Position numbers and translations under genes: made by a program
NCBI GenBank assembly: GCA_944323275.1
Contig: CALUSA010000012.1
Span: 1 to 38,415, forward strand
Origin: Candidatus Gastranaerophilales bacterium
Lineage (GTDB): Bacteria > Cyanobacteriota > Vampirovibrionia > Gastranaerophilales > Gastranaerophilaceae
Length of the DNA stretch: 38,415 nucleotides
Reading direction: 5' to 3'
The notes under the pieces: model-generated
Told to the model about the DNA's origin: nothing
The model's input: the letters and a program-made list of their open reading frames with translations, nothing else
The model's database searches: none
In this document: positions 1 to 8,250 of the stretch, piece by piece
How the letters are laid out: each line of letters begins with the position of its first letter
Numbering within the stretch: position 1 is the stretch's first letter

Positions 1-2661
1 TCGGTTGAAATTTCTACAATCTACAAAAAATGGGATAAAACAAGAAAAGTCCACCACGTAGTTTTTGCACCGGATATGGAAATTGCACAGAATTTCAGAA
101 GCAAACTCGGGGCTATCGGCAATATTGTGTCAGACGGAAGACCCATACTCGGGCTGGATTCTCGTGATTTGCTTGAAGTTGCTTTAGAATCAGGCGAGGG
201 CAGCTATATTATCCCTGCTCATATCTGGACACCATGGTTTTCCGCTCTCGGGTCAAAATCCGGTTTCGATTCTATAGAAGACTGCTACGGCGATTTGGCT
301 GAGCATATATTTGCTGTTGAAACAGGACTTTCATCGGACCCTGAGATGAACTGGAAGGTTTCAAAACTCGATAAATACCGCCTTGTTTCAAACTCTGATG
401 CGCATTCTCCTTCAAAACTGGCAAGAGAAGCCACTGTCTTTGACACAAATCCGGATTATTTCAGCGTGATGAAGGCACTAAAAACAGGCAAGGGCTATGT
501 CGGAACAGTTGAATTCTTCCCCGAAGAAGGCAAATACCACGAGGACGGGCACAGAAAATGCGAGGTGTGCTTAACCCCTGATGAAACAAAAAAATATAAC
601 GGAATCTGTCCTGTCTGCGGCAAACCTTTGACAATAGGCGTTTTAAACAGGGTAATGGAGCTTGCAGACCGTGATTTAAAATCGGATTTTAAACCTGAAA
701 CAGGCGGAAAAGTTTTCAGTCTTGTACCGTTAGCAGAAATTCTTGCGGAAATCCTGCAGGTCGGTGCACAAAGCAAATCCGTAACAGCAGAATATGAAAG
801 ACTTATACAAAAATTCGGCTCTGAGCTTTTTATTTTGCAGGAGGCTCCCGTTGATACAATAGAAAAGGATTCCCCGATGCTGGCTACGGCACTTTCACGA
901 TTGAGAGAGGGTAAAGTCATAAAACATGCCGGATATGACGGCGAATACGGTGTTATCAAATTGTTTGAACCTGATGAAATTTCACAAAAAAGTTTTGCAA
1001 ATTTAAAACTTGATATAAATATTCCAAAAAGCTCACCTCAAAAAACAGCAAAGAAACCTGTAGCGGCTGCAAAAGAATATGAAATAAATAAAAATACTCC
1101 CAGGCTGTCTAAAGAAATAAACCCATCTTCTCTTGATGAGTATCAGAGAGCGGCTGTTGAAAGTAAAAGCAAACAAATCCTTATAACTGCAGGACCAGGT
1201 TCAGGCAAAACAACCGTGCTTACACATCGTATAGCTCATGTAATAAAAAATAATATTTTTTCGCCTCAAAATATCCTTGCAATAACTTTTACACGCAAAG
1301 CTGCGCAGGAAATGAGAGAGCGTCTTAATAGCCTTGTTCCTGATGATAGTTTAAAAATAAGCATACATACTTTTCACTCCTTCGGACTTGAGGTTTTAAA
1401 AGAACATTTTGAAAAAGCCGGTCTGGATAAAGATTTTTATGTGATAAGCGAGCAGGAAAAAGAACTTTATAAAGAATTGCCGGAAAATGCGATAGAATTT
1501 GATGATTTAATAACAAAAACCGTTAAGCTGTTTGAAGATTACCCTCAAATAAAACAGCAGTATCAATCGCATTTTAAATACGTATCGGTTGACGAGTATC
1601 AGGATATTGACGAGAACCAGTATAAATTGATAAAAAGCCTCGTTCCCTCAGACGGCAATATCTTTGCCATAGGCGACCCTAATCAGTCTATTTATGGTTT
1701 CAGAGGCGGCAGCGCAAAATTCTTTAATAATTTTAAACAGGATTACCCTGACGCAGAAATCATAAACCTTAAAAACAACTACCGTTCTTCAAAATACATT
1801 GTTAATGCCTCTAACCAGATGATAGATTGCTTTAACATAACAGCACAAAACAAAATTGAACTTGATAAAATAACAATCCATACGGCACCAACAGATAAAG
1901 CCGAGGCAGAGTTTGCGGTAAGTACGATAGAAAACCTGATTGGCGGAAATAGTTTTTTCTCTTTTGATTCCGACCGTTCTGACGGACAAAAGGAAAGCTA
2001 TTCCTTCGGCGATTTTGCTATTTTGTATAGAACCTCATCACAAGTTCATGATTTGGAAGAAGCTTTAGCCCGCTCGGGTATGCCGTTTGTGAAACTTTCT
2101 GATGACTTGTTGTGCGCAAAAAAGCCTGTGCGTGACCTATTGAAAAGTCTTGATGATACAATGCCGGTTTTTAACAGGCTTGAGGCTGATTTTGACAAAT
2201 ATAAAGACAAAATAGAGGACTATATTTTTAAATATCTTCTGGAGTTGTCAAAGATTTATACACAGCGCAAGGAGTTTATTCACGAGGTATCGCTGCTTAA
2301 GGAATCAGATACTTTAGATGAAAGAGCGGACAGGATTGCGCTTATGACTTTGCATTCGTCAAAAGGACTGGAGTTTAAAAATGTCTTTATTGTAGGTTTG
2401 GAAAACGGAATTATTCCTTTTTACAAGGCTCAAACACCGGAAGAAATCGAAGAAGAAAGACGTCTTTTGTATGTCGGTATGACAAGGGCAAAGCAGCGTC
2501 TGTTTTTGTGCAGGGCATTAAAAAGACGCTTGTTTGGCAAAACGGAAAATTTTGAGATATCTCCGTTTCTTGCAAGTATTGAAGAAAACCTTTTGACGCT
2601 TTCAAAGTACGAACGTGAAAGAAAAGAAAAAGACCACGCAAATCAGTTGAGTTTGTTTTAG
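1..2661 (+). CDS. EndoQ-like PHP nuclease fused to UvrD/Rep-type DNA helicase (5' truncated)
   Basis: The reading frame is open from base 1, so the true start lies upstream of the window; the ATG at 76 is internal. The N-terminal part (to about 1000) resembles the EndoQ family of PHP-type endonucleases that nick DNA at deaminated bases: it shows the PAHIWTPWFS and SNSDAHSP metal-ligand motifs and a four-cysteine zinc knuckle (CEVC...CPVC, about 556-630). From about 1130 it is a superfamily 1 helicase: Walker A GPGSGKTT (about 1190), motif Ia TFTRKAAQEM, motif II DEYQD (about 1591), GDPNQSIYGFRGG, NYRSS, motif V TLHSSKGLEFK and motif VI YVGMTRAKQR. The helicase half is about 500 residues, shorter than classical UvrD/PcrA, so the 2B region is probably reduced. 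The likely role is lesion recognition plus unwinding in DNA repair. The helicase call is firm. The EndoQ assignment is strong by motif, but substrate specificity is inferred. Confidence 0.9.
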   Translation, partial: SVEISTIYKKWDKTRKVHHVVFAPDMEIAQNFRSKLGAIGNIVSDGRPILGLDSRDLLEVALESGEGSYIIPAHIWTPWFSALGSKSGFDSIEDCYGDLAEHIFAVETGLSSDPEMNWKVSKLDKYRLVSNSDAHSPSKLAREATVFDTNPDYFSVMKALKTGKGYVGTVEFFPEEGKYHEDGHRKCEVCLTPDETKKYNGICPVCGKPLTIGVLNRVMELADRDLKSDFKPETGGKVFSLVPLAEILAEILQVGAQSKSVTAEYERLIQKFGSELFILQEAPVDTIEKDSPMLATALSRLREGKVIKHAGYDGEYGVIKLFEPDEISQKSFANLKLDINIPKSSPQKTAKKPVAAAKEYEINKNTPRLSKEINPSSLDEYQRAAVESKSKQILITAGPGSGKTTVLTHRIAHVIKNNIFSPQNILAITFTRKAAQEMRERLNSLVPDDSLKISIHTFHSFGLEVLKEHFEKAGLDKDFYVISEQEKELYKELPENAIEFDDLITKTVKLFEDYPQIKQQYQSHFKYVSVDEYQDIDENQYKLIKSLVPSDGNIFAIGDPNQSIYGFRGGSAKFFNNFKQDYPDAEIINLKNNYRSSKYIVNASNQMIDCFNITAQNKIELDKITIHTAPTDKAEAEFAVSTIENLIGGNSFFSFDSDRSDGQKESYSFGDFAILYRTSSQVHDLEEALARSGMPFVKLSDDLLCAKKPVRDLLKSLDDTMPVFNRLEADFDKYKDKIEDYIFKYLLELSKIYTQRKEFIHEVSLLKESDTLDERADRIALMTLHSSKGLEFKNVFIVGLENGIIPFYKAQTPEEIEEERRLLYVGMTRAKQRLFLCRALKRRLFGKTENFEISPFLASIEENLLTLSKYERERKEKDHANQLSLF

Positions 2662-2746
2662 CTGCTATGAGATAATTATTAATTGCATAAAATTGTACGT
2701 TGCCGACTTTCTGTGTAAAAAATTAGTTACTTTTTAGCTGTTATAG

Positions 2747-2752
2747 TATAAT
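2747..2752 (+). promoter_or_regulatory. -10 box of nadK, leaderless geometry
   Basis: A perfect TATAAT lies exactly six bases before the nadK ATG at 2759, which would place the transcription start on the A of the start codon. The -35 region is weak (TTAGTT at 2723). No Shine-Dalgarno sequence is seen before the ATG, which fits a leaderless mRNA. Confidence 0.5.
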
Positions 2753-2758
2753 TACCTT

Positions 2759-3589
2759 ATGGAAATGTTGTCATTTAAAAATATATCAGTTGTTTATAAT
2801 GAGGACGTGAAAGAATCTTTAGCCGTTGCAAAACAGACACAAAATATTCTTTTATCACACGGTCTGGATTCCGTTGTTACGCCGTCATCACAATATGACA
2901 CTCTGGCGTCGCTTGTTATAACAATTGGCGGCGACGGAACGTTGTTGAAAGCAGCACGTTTTTATGCACCTAAAAATGTTCCTATATTCGGTATAAACCT
3001 TGGCAGGCTCGGGTTTCTTGCGCAGGCAAATATTGATGAAATAGAAGCCTCTGTTAAAAAACTTGTTAAGCAAGAATACAGAATAGAAAGCAGAATGATG
3101 CTGTCAGCATACGGTGATAATGTTCTTGCTTTAAATGACATTGTTATTAAAGGCGATACTTTTTCACGCACCTCTAAACTGTTTTTGTATATCAACGGGA
3201 AAGTTGTCTGTGATTATCTTGCCGACGGTATAATAATTTCAACTCCGACAGGTTCAACCGCATACACTCTTTCAGCCGGCGGTCCTGTTATGGTACCGGG
3301 GCTTGATGCAATAGTTATCGTTCCGATTTGTGCGCATACACTTACGGCAAGACCGTTAGTTATACCTGCAGATGAGGAGATAAAAATCACAAGCTGTAAC
3401 ACCTGCAGCAGACTCAAAATGTCCGCCGACGGTCAGGATACTATAGATATTTCTTCTGACGATTGCGTCGTTATTAAAAAGAGCACTACACAGGCAAAAC
3501 TGGTTATTCTTGAAAAAGACGGCAATGATTTTTATGCAATATTGCGAGAAAAACTGCAGTGGGGAGTGGCACCGGAGCGGCAGGCATGA
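2759..3589 (+). CDS. nadK: NAD kinase
   Basis: A 276-residue ATP/polyphosphate-dependent NAD kinase that makes NADP from NAD in the cytoplasm. The hallmark GGDGT loop is at residues 57-61, followed by the GINLGRLGFL motif, the NDIVI segment and the NAD-binding ADGIIISTPTGSTAY and AGGPV motifs. The length is normal for the family. The ATG at 2759 is followed by a second ATG at 2765; the upstream -10 box favours the first. The stop codon overlaps the recN start (ATGA), so the two genes are translationally coupled. nadK next to recN is a common bacterial arrangement. Confidence 0.96.
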   Translation: MEMLSFKNISVVYNEDVKESLAVAKQTQNILLSHGLDSVVTPSSQYDTLASLVITIGGDGTLLKAARFYAPKNVPIFGINLGRLGFLAQANIDEIEASVKKLVKQEYRIESRMMLSAYGDNVLALNDIVIKGDTFSRTSKLFLYINGKVVCDYLADGIIISTPTGSTAYTLSAGGPVMVPGLDAIVIVPICAHTLTARPLVIPADEEIKITSCNTCSRLKMSADGQDTIDISSDDCVVIKKSTTQAKLVILEKDGNDFYAILREKLQWGVAPERQA

Positions 3590-5238
3590 TAAAAACATTA
3601 CGTATAAAAGATTTTATAATTATTGATGAGCTGGAAATTGACTTTGGCAGCGGGTTTAATGTTATAACAGGCGAAACCGGCGCAGGCAAAAGTATTATGA
3701 TTAATGCCATAGATCTTGCCTTTGGAGCACGTGCAAGCAAAGAACTTATTAAATCAGACAAAACAAAAGCTGTTATAGAACTTACACTAGAGCTTAAAGA
3801 ACCTTTGCCACAAAAAATTATTGAAGAATACGCAATAGAAGATTACGGCAAAGAACTTATTCTATCAAGAGAAATAACGGAATCAGGCTCACGCTCTCGT
3901 GTGAACGGAGCACTTGTCACACAGGAATTAATAAAAACTCTGCGTGAAATGTTTATTGATATTCACAGCCAGCACATGACTTATACTTATATCCAGCCTA
4001 AATATCATATAAAACTTTTGGACAGTTATGGCGATGATGCTCACAAAACCGCATTAGAGCAGTACAGAAATTTGTATAAATCATATACACAGGTTGTAAA
4101 AAAACTTGAGGAATTGCAAAATAAAACTCAGCTTGACGAGCAGCAGATTGAATTTTTAAAATTTCAGATTGATGAAATCGAGTCTGCACAGATAGAAGAC
4201 CTTGAAGAAGATAAAAAATTAGAAGAAGAATTAAACGTTCTTGCTAATGCAGAAAGGTTAAAAGAACTTACATATTCCGCCTACTGGACATTGTACGGCG
4301 ATGACGGATGTATATTAGATGCTCTTGGCAAAGTTAAAACAAATGTTTCTAAGGCTGCAGAAACCGATAACAGTCTTGTTGACTATGAAAGCGACTTGAT
4401 AAATGTTCAGGAAACTTTAAGAGAAATTTCTTCCAATCTGCGTAATTACGCAGAAGCCATGGAACTTGATGAACAGCGTATGGATGAGGTTACGCAAAGG
4501 ATTGATGTGCTTGAAAAACTCAAACGCAAATACGGTTCTACCCTTGAACAGGTTATGGATTCCTATGAAAAATTCACAAAAGAGTACAACTCTATTGAGT
4601 TTTCACAGGATGAAATAAACGAACTTGAAAATCAAAAAAAAGAACTGCTTGAAAAAATGCATACACAGGCAGAAGCTTTGAGTGCTTCAAGAAAACAGCT
4701 TGCTCAACATCTGAGCACTGTCATGACATGTCAGCTTGAAAAATTGGATATGCCTAAAGTCCGTTTTGAAATCAGCATAAATCCTTGCGGATATTGCCCT
4801 GACGGGGCTGACAGCGTTGAGTTTTTGATTTCCACAAATATATCGGAAGACCCGAAACCGCTGGCTAAAATTGCCTCAGGCGGGGAAATTTCCAGAGTAA
4901 TGCTTGCAATAAAAACAATATTTGCAAAAGCAGATAATATAGACACGATTATTTTTGATGAGATAGATACGGGCATTTCAGGCAATGCTTGTCAGGCTGT
5001 TGCGCAGACGATTTCAGAACTTGCAAAATCTCATCAGATTATTTCAATAACCCATCAGCCCATAATAGCTGCAAAATCAGACAGACATTTTTATGTCGCC
5101 AAAACACAGGATGGACAAACTGCGGTAAAAGTGTATAATTTAAGTGAAGATAATAAAATTAAAGCAATAGCCATGCTGGCTGCCGGTGAAATTACCGAAG
5201 ATTCAATAAAATTTGCAAAACAACTGATAAACGGTTAA
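3586..5238 (+). CDS. recN: DNA repair protein RecN
   Basis: A 550-residue SMC-like ATPase of double-strand-break repair. Walker A GETGAGKS is at residues 29-36, a long coiled coil (about 150-360) fills the middle, and the C-terminal half has the ABC signature ASGGEISRVMLA, Walker B TIIFDEIDTGISG and the ITHQP switch. The frame is open further upstream, but the ATG at 3586 is chosen because it starts the canonical IKTLRIKDF N-terminus, overlaps the nadK stop as ATGA, and has GGAG eight bases upstream. Length and motif order are complete, so it should be functional. Confidence 0.96.
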   Translation: MIKTLRIKDFIIIDELEIDFGSGFNVITGETGAGKSIMINAIDLAFGARASKELIKSDKTKAVIELTLELKEPLPQKIIEEYAIEDYGKELILSREITESGSRSRVNGALVTQELIKTLREMFIDIHSQHMTYTYIQPKYHIKLLDSYGDDAHKTALEQYRNLYKSYTQVVKKLEELQNKTQLDEQQIEFLKFQIDEIESAQIEDLEEDKKLEEELNVLANAERLKELTYSAYWTLYGDDGCILDALGKVKTNVSKAAETDNSLVDYESDLINVQETLREISSNLRNYAEAMELDEQRMDEVTQRIDVLEKLKRKYGSTLEQVMDSYEKFTKEYNSIEFSQDEINELENQKKELLEKMHTQAEALSASRKQLAQHLSTVMTCQLEKLDMPKVRFEISINPCGYCPDGADSVEFLISTNISEDPKPLAKIASGGEISRVMLAIKTIFAKADNIDTIIFDEIDTGISGNACQAVAQTISELAKSHQIISITHQPIIAAKSDRHFYVAKTQDGQTAVKVYNLSEDNKIKAIAMLAAGEITEDSIKFAKQLING

Positions 5239-5278
5239 TATTATATAAATACTGCATCACAATATGGGGTTATAAAAA

Positions 5279-5455
5279 ATGAAATCTGAACACTTAATTT
5301 TTCTCTATGTCCTGGCTGTGTTGATGTATTCCGGTATGCAGATTTTTCATATCCATTTGAGAATGCTGGATAGCTTTTTTGTCATGCTGTGCGGTTTGTG
5401 CGTGATTGTTTCTCTTGCTTCAATAGTAAAAATTCTTGCAAATAACAGAGAATAA
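5279..5455 (+). CDS. small two-helix membrane protein (58 aa)
   Basis: A short ORF 40 bases after recN, beginning MKSEHLIFLYVLAV and ending ILANNRE. It has a GGGG Shine-Dalgarno stretch about nine bases before the ATG. Two hydrophobic segments (about residues 6-23 and 32-53) are separated by a short IHLRMLD loop, which predicts a small inner-membrane hairpin protein. It is probably co-transcribed with nadK-recN because no terminator is visible after recN. I do not recognise a family. The ribosome-binding site and coherent hydrophobic pattern support it as real. Confidence 0.6.
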   Translation: MKSEHLIFLYVLAVLMYSGMQIFHIHLRMLDSFFVMLCGLCVIVSLASIVKILANNRE

Positions 5456-5564
5456 TTAACTTTATAGAGTGAATAGTGTTTATGTTTTTTTGAATTAAAT
5501 AAGCATCTGTTCGCTGTTGTGTTGTTTTTTGTCTGTAATGCAATACTAAATATTTCGTGTAGTT

Positions 5565-5593
5565 TTGTATCAATTAAAGTTGTGAAATATAAT
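5565..5593 (+). promoter_or_regulatory. sigma-70-type promoter of the SLH gene
   Basis: TTGTAT (5565-5570), a 17-base spacer and a perfect TATAAT (5588-5593) lie upstream of the SLH gene, giving a leader of about 70 bases with AAGGAG just before the ATG. A weaker alternative begins at TTGATA (5611). The rest of 5456-5671 shows no gene. Confidence 0.55.
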
Positions 5594-5671
5594 GACATCT
5601 GTTTATTTCTTTGATAAAATCAAGTAATTAAAATACGTAAACTATCGAGTGTTTCTAATAAGGAGAAAGAT

Positions 5672-6826
5672 ATGAAGAAATTTTTAACAAAGGCACTTAT
5701 GCTTGCTGTTGTTTTTGGTATATCTTGTGCTTCTACTATTGCAAAAGAGTACAAAGATTTGCCCGAAAATCACTGGGCATATAAACAAATCCAAATATTA
5801 ACCGATTTTGATGTAGTTGTCGGATATCCAGACGGATTGTATCGTCCTGACCAGCAGGTTACAAGAGCCGAGTTTTCTTCAATTATCGTAAAAGCATTTG
5901 ATCAGGCTAGTGCTCCTATTACAAATCCTGTTAAATTCAACGACGTAAGCACAAAAGACTGGTTCTACGGTGTTGTGCAGAGAGCTGTTATGTTCGACCT
6001 GTTAAAAGGTTATCCTAACGGAAACTTCAACCCCCGTGGAACGGTTGCAAGAGGTCATATCCTTTCTACAGTTGTTAACGCTTTGACTACAGAATCAATT
6101 TCTAACCAGAAAGCCAAAGATATCCTAGAAAACAGCTATGACGATTACGATCAGCTGCCTGATTGGCTGATTATTGCTGCAGGTAAAGCAGAAATCCTCG
6201 GTATGGTTGTTAAAGAACCCGGCGAAGATAATTACATAAACGCAAACCGTCCTGCAACAAGAGCAGAGCTTGCTGCATTCGTTGTAAAAATGCTCGAGCA
6301 GGCAAAACTTAATCCGAATGAAAAACTTAAAGAGGCTATGCGTCCCAGAATGGGTGAAGGCTATGTAATTCCGCAGGCAACAGTCGACGGATACATCGCT
6401 ACTATCCCTGCAGGAACCAAAATTCCTATTATGGTTTTAAACAAAAAAATCACCTGCAAAGATTCTAATGTAAATGATGATTTTTATTCAAAACTTCCAA
6501 AAAATCTTGTAACAAACGAAAAATATCTCTTGCTTGTAGAAGGGGATTGTCTTAACGGTAAAATCACCGATATTAAACGTGGAAGATTGTTTGTAAGAAA
6601 CGGTTCTGTTAACATGCAAACACATACAATCACAACTGACAGAAACCAGACAGCACAGCTTCTCGGTGATGCTGTAGGCGGTTATAGATTGGAAGGTTTC
6701 TGGAAAACTTTGTATTTGAAAGTTATCAAAGGACACAGAATTGTTATCCACGAAGGTGATATACTGAATCTTGAACTCAAGAAACCTGTCAGAATAGACC
6801 TTACAAACGGTATGATTCTTGAATAA
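5672..6826 (+). CDS. secreted SLH-domain protein
   Basis: A 384-residue exported protein with a clear signal peptide (KKFLTK n-region, hydrophobic core, cleavage near residue 25). Three S-layer homology domains follow: about 26-80 (NHWAYKQIQIL...GYPDG...VTRAEF), 88-140 (DWFYGVVQRAV...GYPNG...VARGHI) and 155-210 (ANRPATRAELAAFVVKML). The C-terminal 170 residues are predicted beta-rich and not recognised. In cyanobacteria and relatives, SLH domains tether envelope proteins to peptidoglycan-linked polymer. No OprB porin barrel follows here, so it is a stand-alone SLH protein rather than the typical SLH-porin. AAGGAG lies seven bases before the ATG, and a terminator follows. It is a single-gene transcription unit. 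Confidence 0.88.
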   Translation: MKKFLTKALMLAVVFGISCASTIAKEYKDLPENHWAYKQIQILTDFDVVVGYPDGLYRPDQQVTRAEFSSIIVKAFDQASAPITNPVKFNDVSTKDWFYGVVQRAVMFDLLKGYPNGNFNPRGTVARGHILSTVVNALTTESISNQKAKDILENSYDDYDQLPDWLIIAAGKAEILGMVVKEPGEDNYINANRPATRAELAAFVVKMLEQAKLNPNEKLKEAMRPRMGEGYVIPQATVDGYIATIPAGTKIPIMVLNKKITCKDSNVNDDFYSKLPKNLVTNEKYLLLVEGDCLNGKITDIKRGRLFVRNGSVNMQTHTITTDRNQTAQLLGDAVGGYRLEGFWKTLYLKVIKGHRIVIHEGDILNLELKKPVRIDLTNGMILE

Positions 6827-6847
6827 ATCAAATCAAAATTTAAAATT

Positions 6848-6878
6848 AAGACCGGGATTTTAACAATCTCGGTCTTTT
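6848..6878 (+). terminator. rho-independent terminator after the SLH gene
   Basis: AAGACCGGGAT pairs with ATCTCGGTCTT (one G-U pair) around a loop of about eight bases and is followed by a T-run. It lies 21 bases after the SLH stop codon. Confidence 0.85.
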
Positions 6879-6900
6879 AATTTATTTTGTTCAAATAAAT

Positions 6901-6927
6901 TAAAGTTTAAGTTTTTTATGCCGATTA
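6901..6927 (+). promoter_or_regulatory. sigma-28 (FliA)-type promoter
   Basis: TAAAGTTT (6901-6908), exactly 11 bases, then GCCGATTA (6920-6927). The enterobacterial consensus is TAAAGTTT-N11-GCCGATAA, so 15 of 16 positions match at the right spacing. It lies between the SLH terminator and the ATG at 6968 and can only serve that gene. Confidence 0.75.
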
Positions 6928-6967
6928 TTTTAATTAATAAACCTGTAAATAGAAATGAGAATCCACC

Positions 6968-7597
6968 ATGTTATTTAAAAGAAAATGCAAAATAACTTTT
7001 ATAGCCCACGGCGCAACACTATATACCGAAGAAAACAGAATATGCGACATCGAAAGCCATCCGCCTTTGAATGAAAGAGGTCAAGAGGAAGCAGAAAATA
7101 TTGCAAAATGGATAGTAAAACGTTCTCCTCAGGTTGATGCAATATACACAGGCGAGTCGTTAAGCTGTATTCAAACAGCAAAATATGTTGCAAAAGAGTA
7201 TGACAAAGATATAATTATCCGTACTGACTTAAAAAATCAGGAGTTCGGTATCTGGAAAGGTTTGAGTTATACGGAAATTGAAAAAAAATATCCTGAAATG
7301 CTTGACAAATACCATGAGTTTACCTCGAGCTATGCCCCCGAAGGCGGTGAAACACTGCTTGAGTTTCAGGCTCGTGTGGAATCCGTTATAAATACTTTAA
7401 TAGAAGAAAATTTGACAAAAAGAATCATTGTCGTTACACATTCAAACTTCATAAGAGCAGCAATAAGAAATGCTCTTGAACTTCCTGTAGAATTTCAAAA
7501 CAGAGTGTTTATTCCTACGGGCAGCGCAACCCAGATAAAATATTCTCAAGGCTGGAATATGCTTATGTACTGCGCTCATGTGCCGTTATCTGTTTAA
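6968..7597 (+). CDS. atypical histidine-phosphatase-superfamily protein
   Basis: A 209-residue protein with the phosphoglycerate-mutase-like fold. It keeps the nucleophile region as FIAHGAT (His14), the PLNERGQEEAENIA helix, the LSCIQTAKYVA segment, FGIWKGLSYTEIEKKYPE, GGETLLEF and the second catalytic histidine in VVTHSNFIRAAI. The usual RHG is AHG here. By hand alignment, the second phosphate-binding arginine (in LSRAxQTA) is Ser66, and the catalytic Glu of the LxE...FGxWEG motif is Asn90. It may therefore be a weak phosphatase, have another substrate, or bind phospho-ligands without turnover. It stands alone behind a sigma-28 promoter, which suggests expression with the flagellar late genes. 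The start at 6968 has only a weak GAG upstream. Superfamily membership is secure; function is not. Confidence 0.85.
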   Translation: MLFKRKCKITFIAHGATLYTEENRICDIESHPPLNERGQEEAENIAKWIVKRSPQVDAIYTGESLSCIQTAKYVAKEYDKDIIIRTDLKNQEFGIWKGLSYTEIEKKYPEMLDKYHEFTSSYAPEGGETLLEFQARVESVINTLIEENLTKRIIVVTHSNFIRAAIRNALELPVEFQNRVFIPTGSATQIKYSQGWNMLMYCAHVPLSV

Positions 7598-7671
7598 AAT
7601 TTTATAGCCTGCTCAAAAGTTTACAGCTATATTTATAAGTTATAAAAAACGTCGGGTAATACCGAGCGTGA

Positions 7672-7754
7672 AGTTTGCAGACTGTGGTGAATCTAAGATT
7701 TAGCGCATCTGAAACTGATTATCGAAATATTTTTTTGCACTAAATTTTAATTTA
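7672..7754 (+). repeat. direct repeat, copy A (83 bp)
   Basis: About 88% identical (roughly 10 mismatches, no gaps) to 8096-8178; the shared core includes GATTTAGCGCAT and GAAACTGATTATCGAAA. Copy A also has short terminal inverted repeats: TGTGGTGAAT (7683-7692) against ATTTACCACA (7750-7759), matching 9 of 10. This is MITE-like. Confidence 0.75.
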
Positions 7755-7783
7755 CCACAACCATTTAACTTACAACATTATCA

Positions 7784-7823
7784 CGGCTAACGTAGTTAGC
7801 CGTCCGGGGTTCGGGGCGAAGCC
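7784..7823 (+). repeat. tandem hairpins
   Basis: CGGCTAAC-GTA-GTTAGCCG (7784-7802) is a perfect 8-bp stem with a 3-base loop. A second stem follows at 7805-7823: GGG and TTCG pair with CGAA and CCC across one G-G mismatch. The style resembles REP-type intergenic palindromes. Confidence 0.65.
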
Positions 7824-8020
7824 CTGATGGAATATGATTAGAGATTTTTAAATGAAGAATGAAAATTTACCGTACCGAAAATAATATTTTATGAGTGAAC
7901 GGAAATTTTCGTTTCTGAATTTTAAAATCTCTTTTGATAAGCGTTCTTTTCTCTTTCTTGCTTGAGTCGTAGGCGAGGTACGAGCCGTACGAATCAGGAT
8001 GCCCTTTAGGGTATGGTTCG

Positions 8021-8056
8021 TTTCTTTCTCTTTTGGTCGCAAAAAAGAGAAAGAAA
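8021..8056 (+). repeat. 14-bp perfect inverted repeat
   Basis: TTTCTTTCTCTTTT (8021-8034) and its exact complement AAAAGAGAAAGAAA (8043-8056) flank an 8-base loop. Just upstream are nested short palindromes, GTACG-AGC-CGTAC (7978-7990) and CCC-TTTA-GGG (8002-8011). These form a structured block that could be a transcribed or transposed element. Confidence 0.65.
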
Positions 8057-8095
8057 TGAACAAATAAAAAAGAATTTGGAAATAGAAAAAACTAT

Positions 8096-8178
8096 AGTTT
8101 GTAAAATGTGGTAAATTTGAGATTTAGCGCATTTGAAACTGATTATCGAAACATTTTTGTACACTAAATTTTAATTTA
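8096..8178 (+). repeat. direct repeat, copy B (83 bp)
   Basis: Partner of 7672-7754. Copy B ends differently: CACTAAAT-TTTA-ATTTAGTG is a perfect 8-bp hairpin here (from 8162), whereas copy A continues into ACCACA. The two copies diverge right after the shared AATTTA. Confidence 0.75.
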
Positions 8179-8250
8179 GTGCAATCTACTTCAAAACCGG
8201 CAGCATATTTAGATGTTTTAAAAACTCTTGATAAAGTGCTGCCTGAATAG
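8143..8250 (+). pseudogene. possible 3' remnant of a lost gene
   Basis: An open frame with no start codon of its own runs from just after a stop at 8140 to a TAG at 8248-8250 and ends PAAYLDVLKTLDKVLPE. It looks like an amphipathic C-terminal helix. A terminator hairpin pointing the same way begins within its last codons. The upstream end lies inside repeat copy B. I infer that a plus-strand gene was disrupted or replaced by the repeat block and only its tail and terminator survive. The tail is short, so chance is possible. Confidence 0.3.

Noticed and set aside
7848-8063. 71-codon minus-strand ORF in the repeat block
   Set aside because: It runs through the inverted repeat and palindromes, its composition (Lys/Arg/Thr/Ser-rich, Phe/Ser start) follows the repeat sequence, and no convincing ribosome-binding site was seen.
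7672-8178. CRISPR-like direct repeats
   Set aside because: Only two imperfect copies separated by more than 300 bases and no cas genes.
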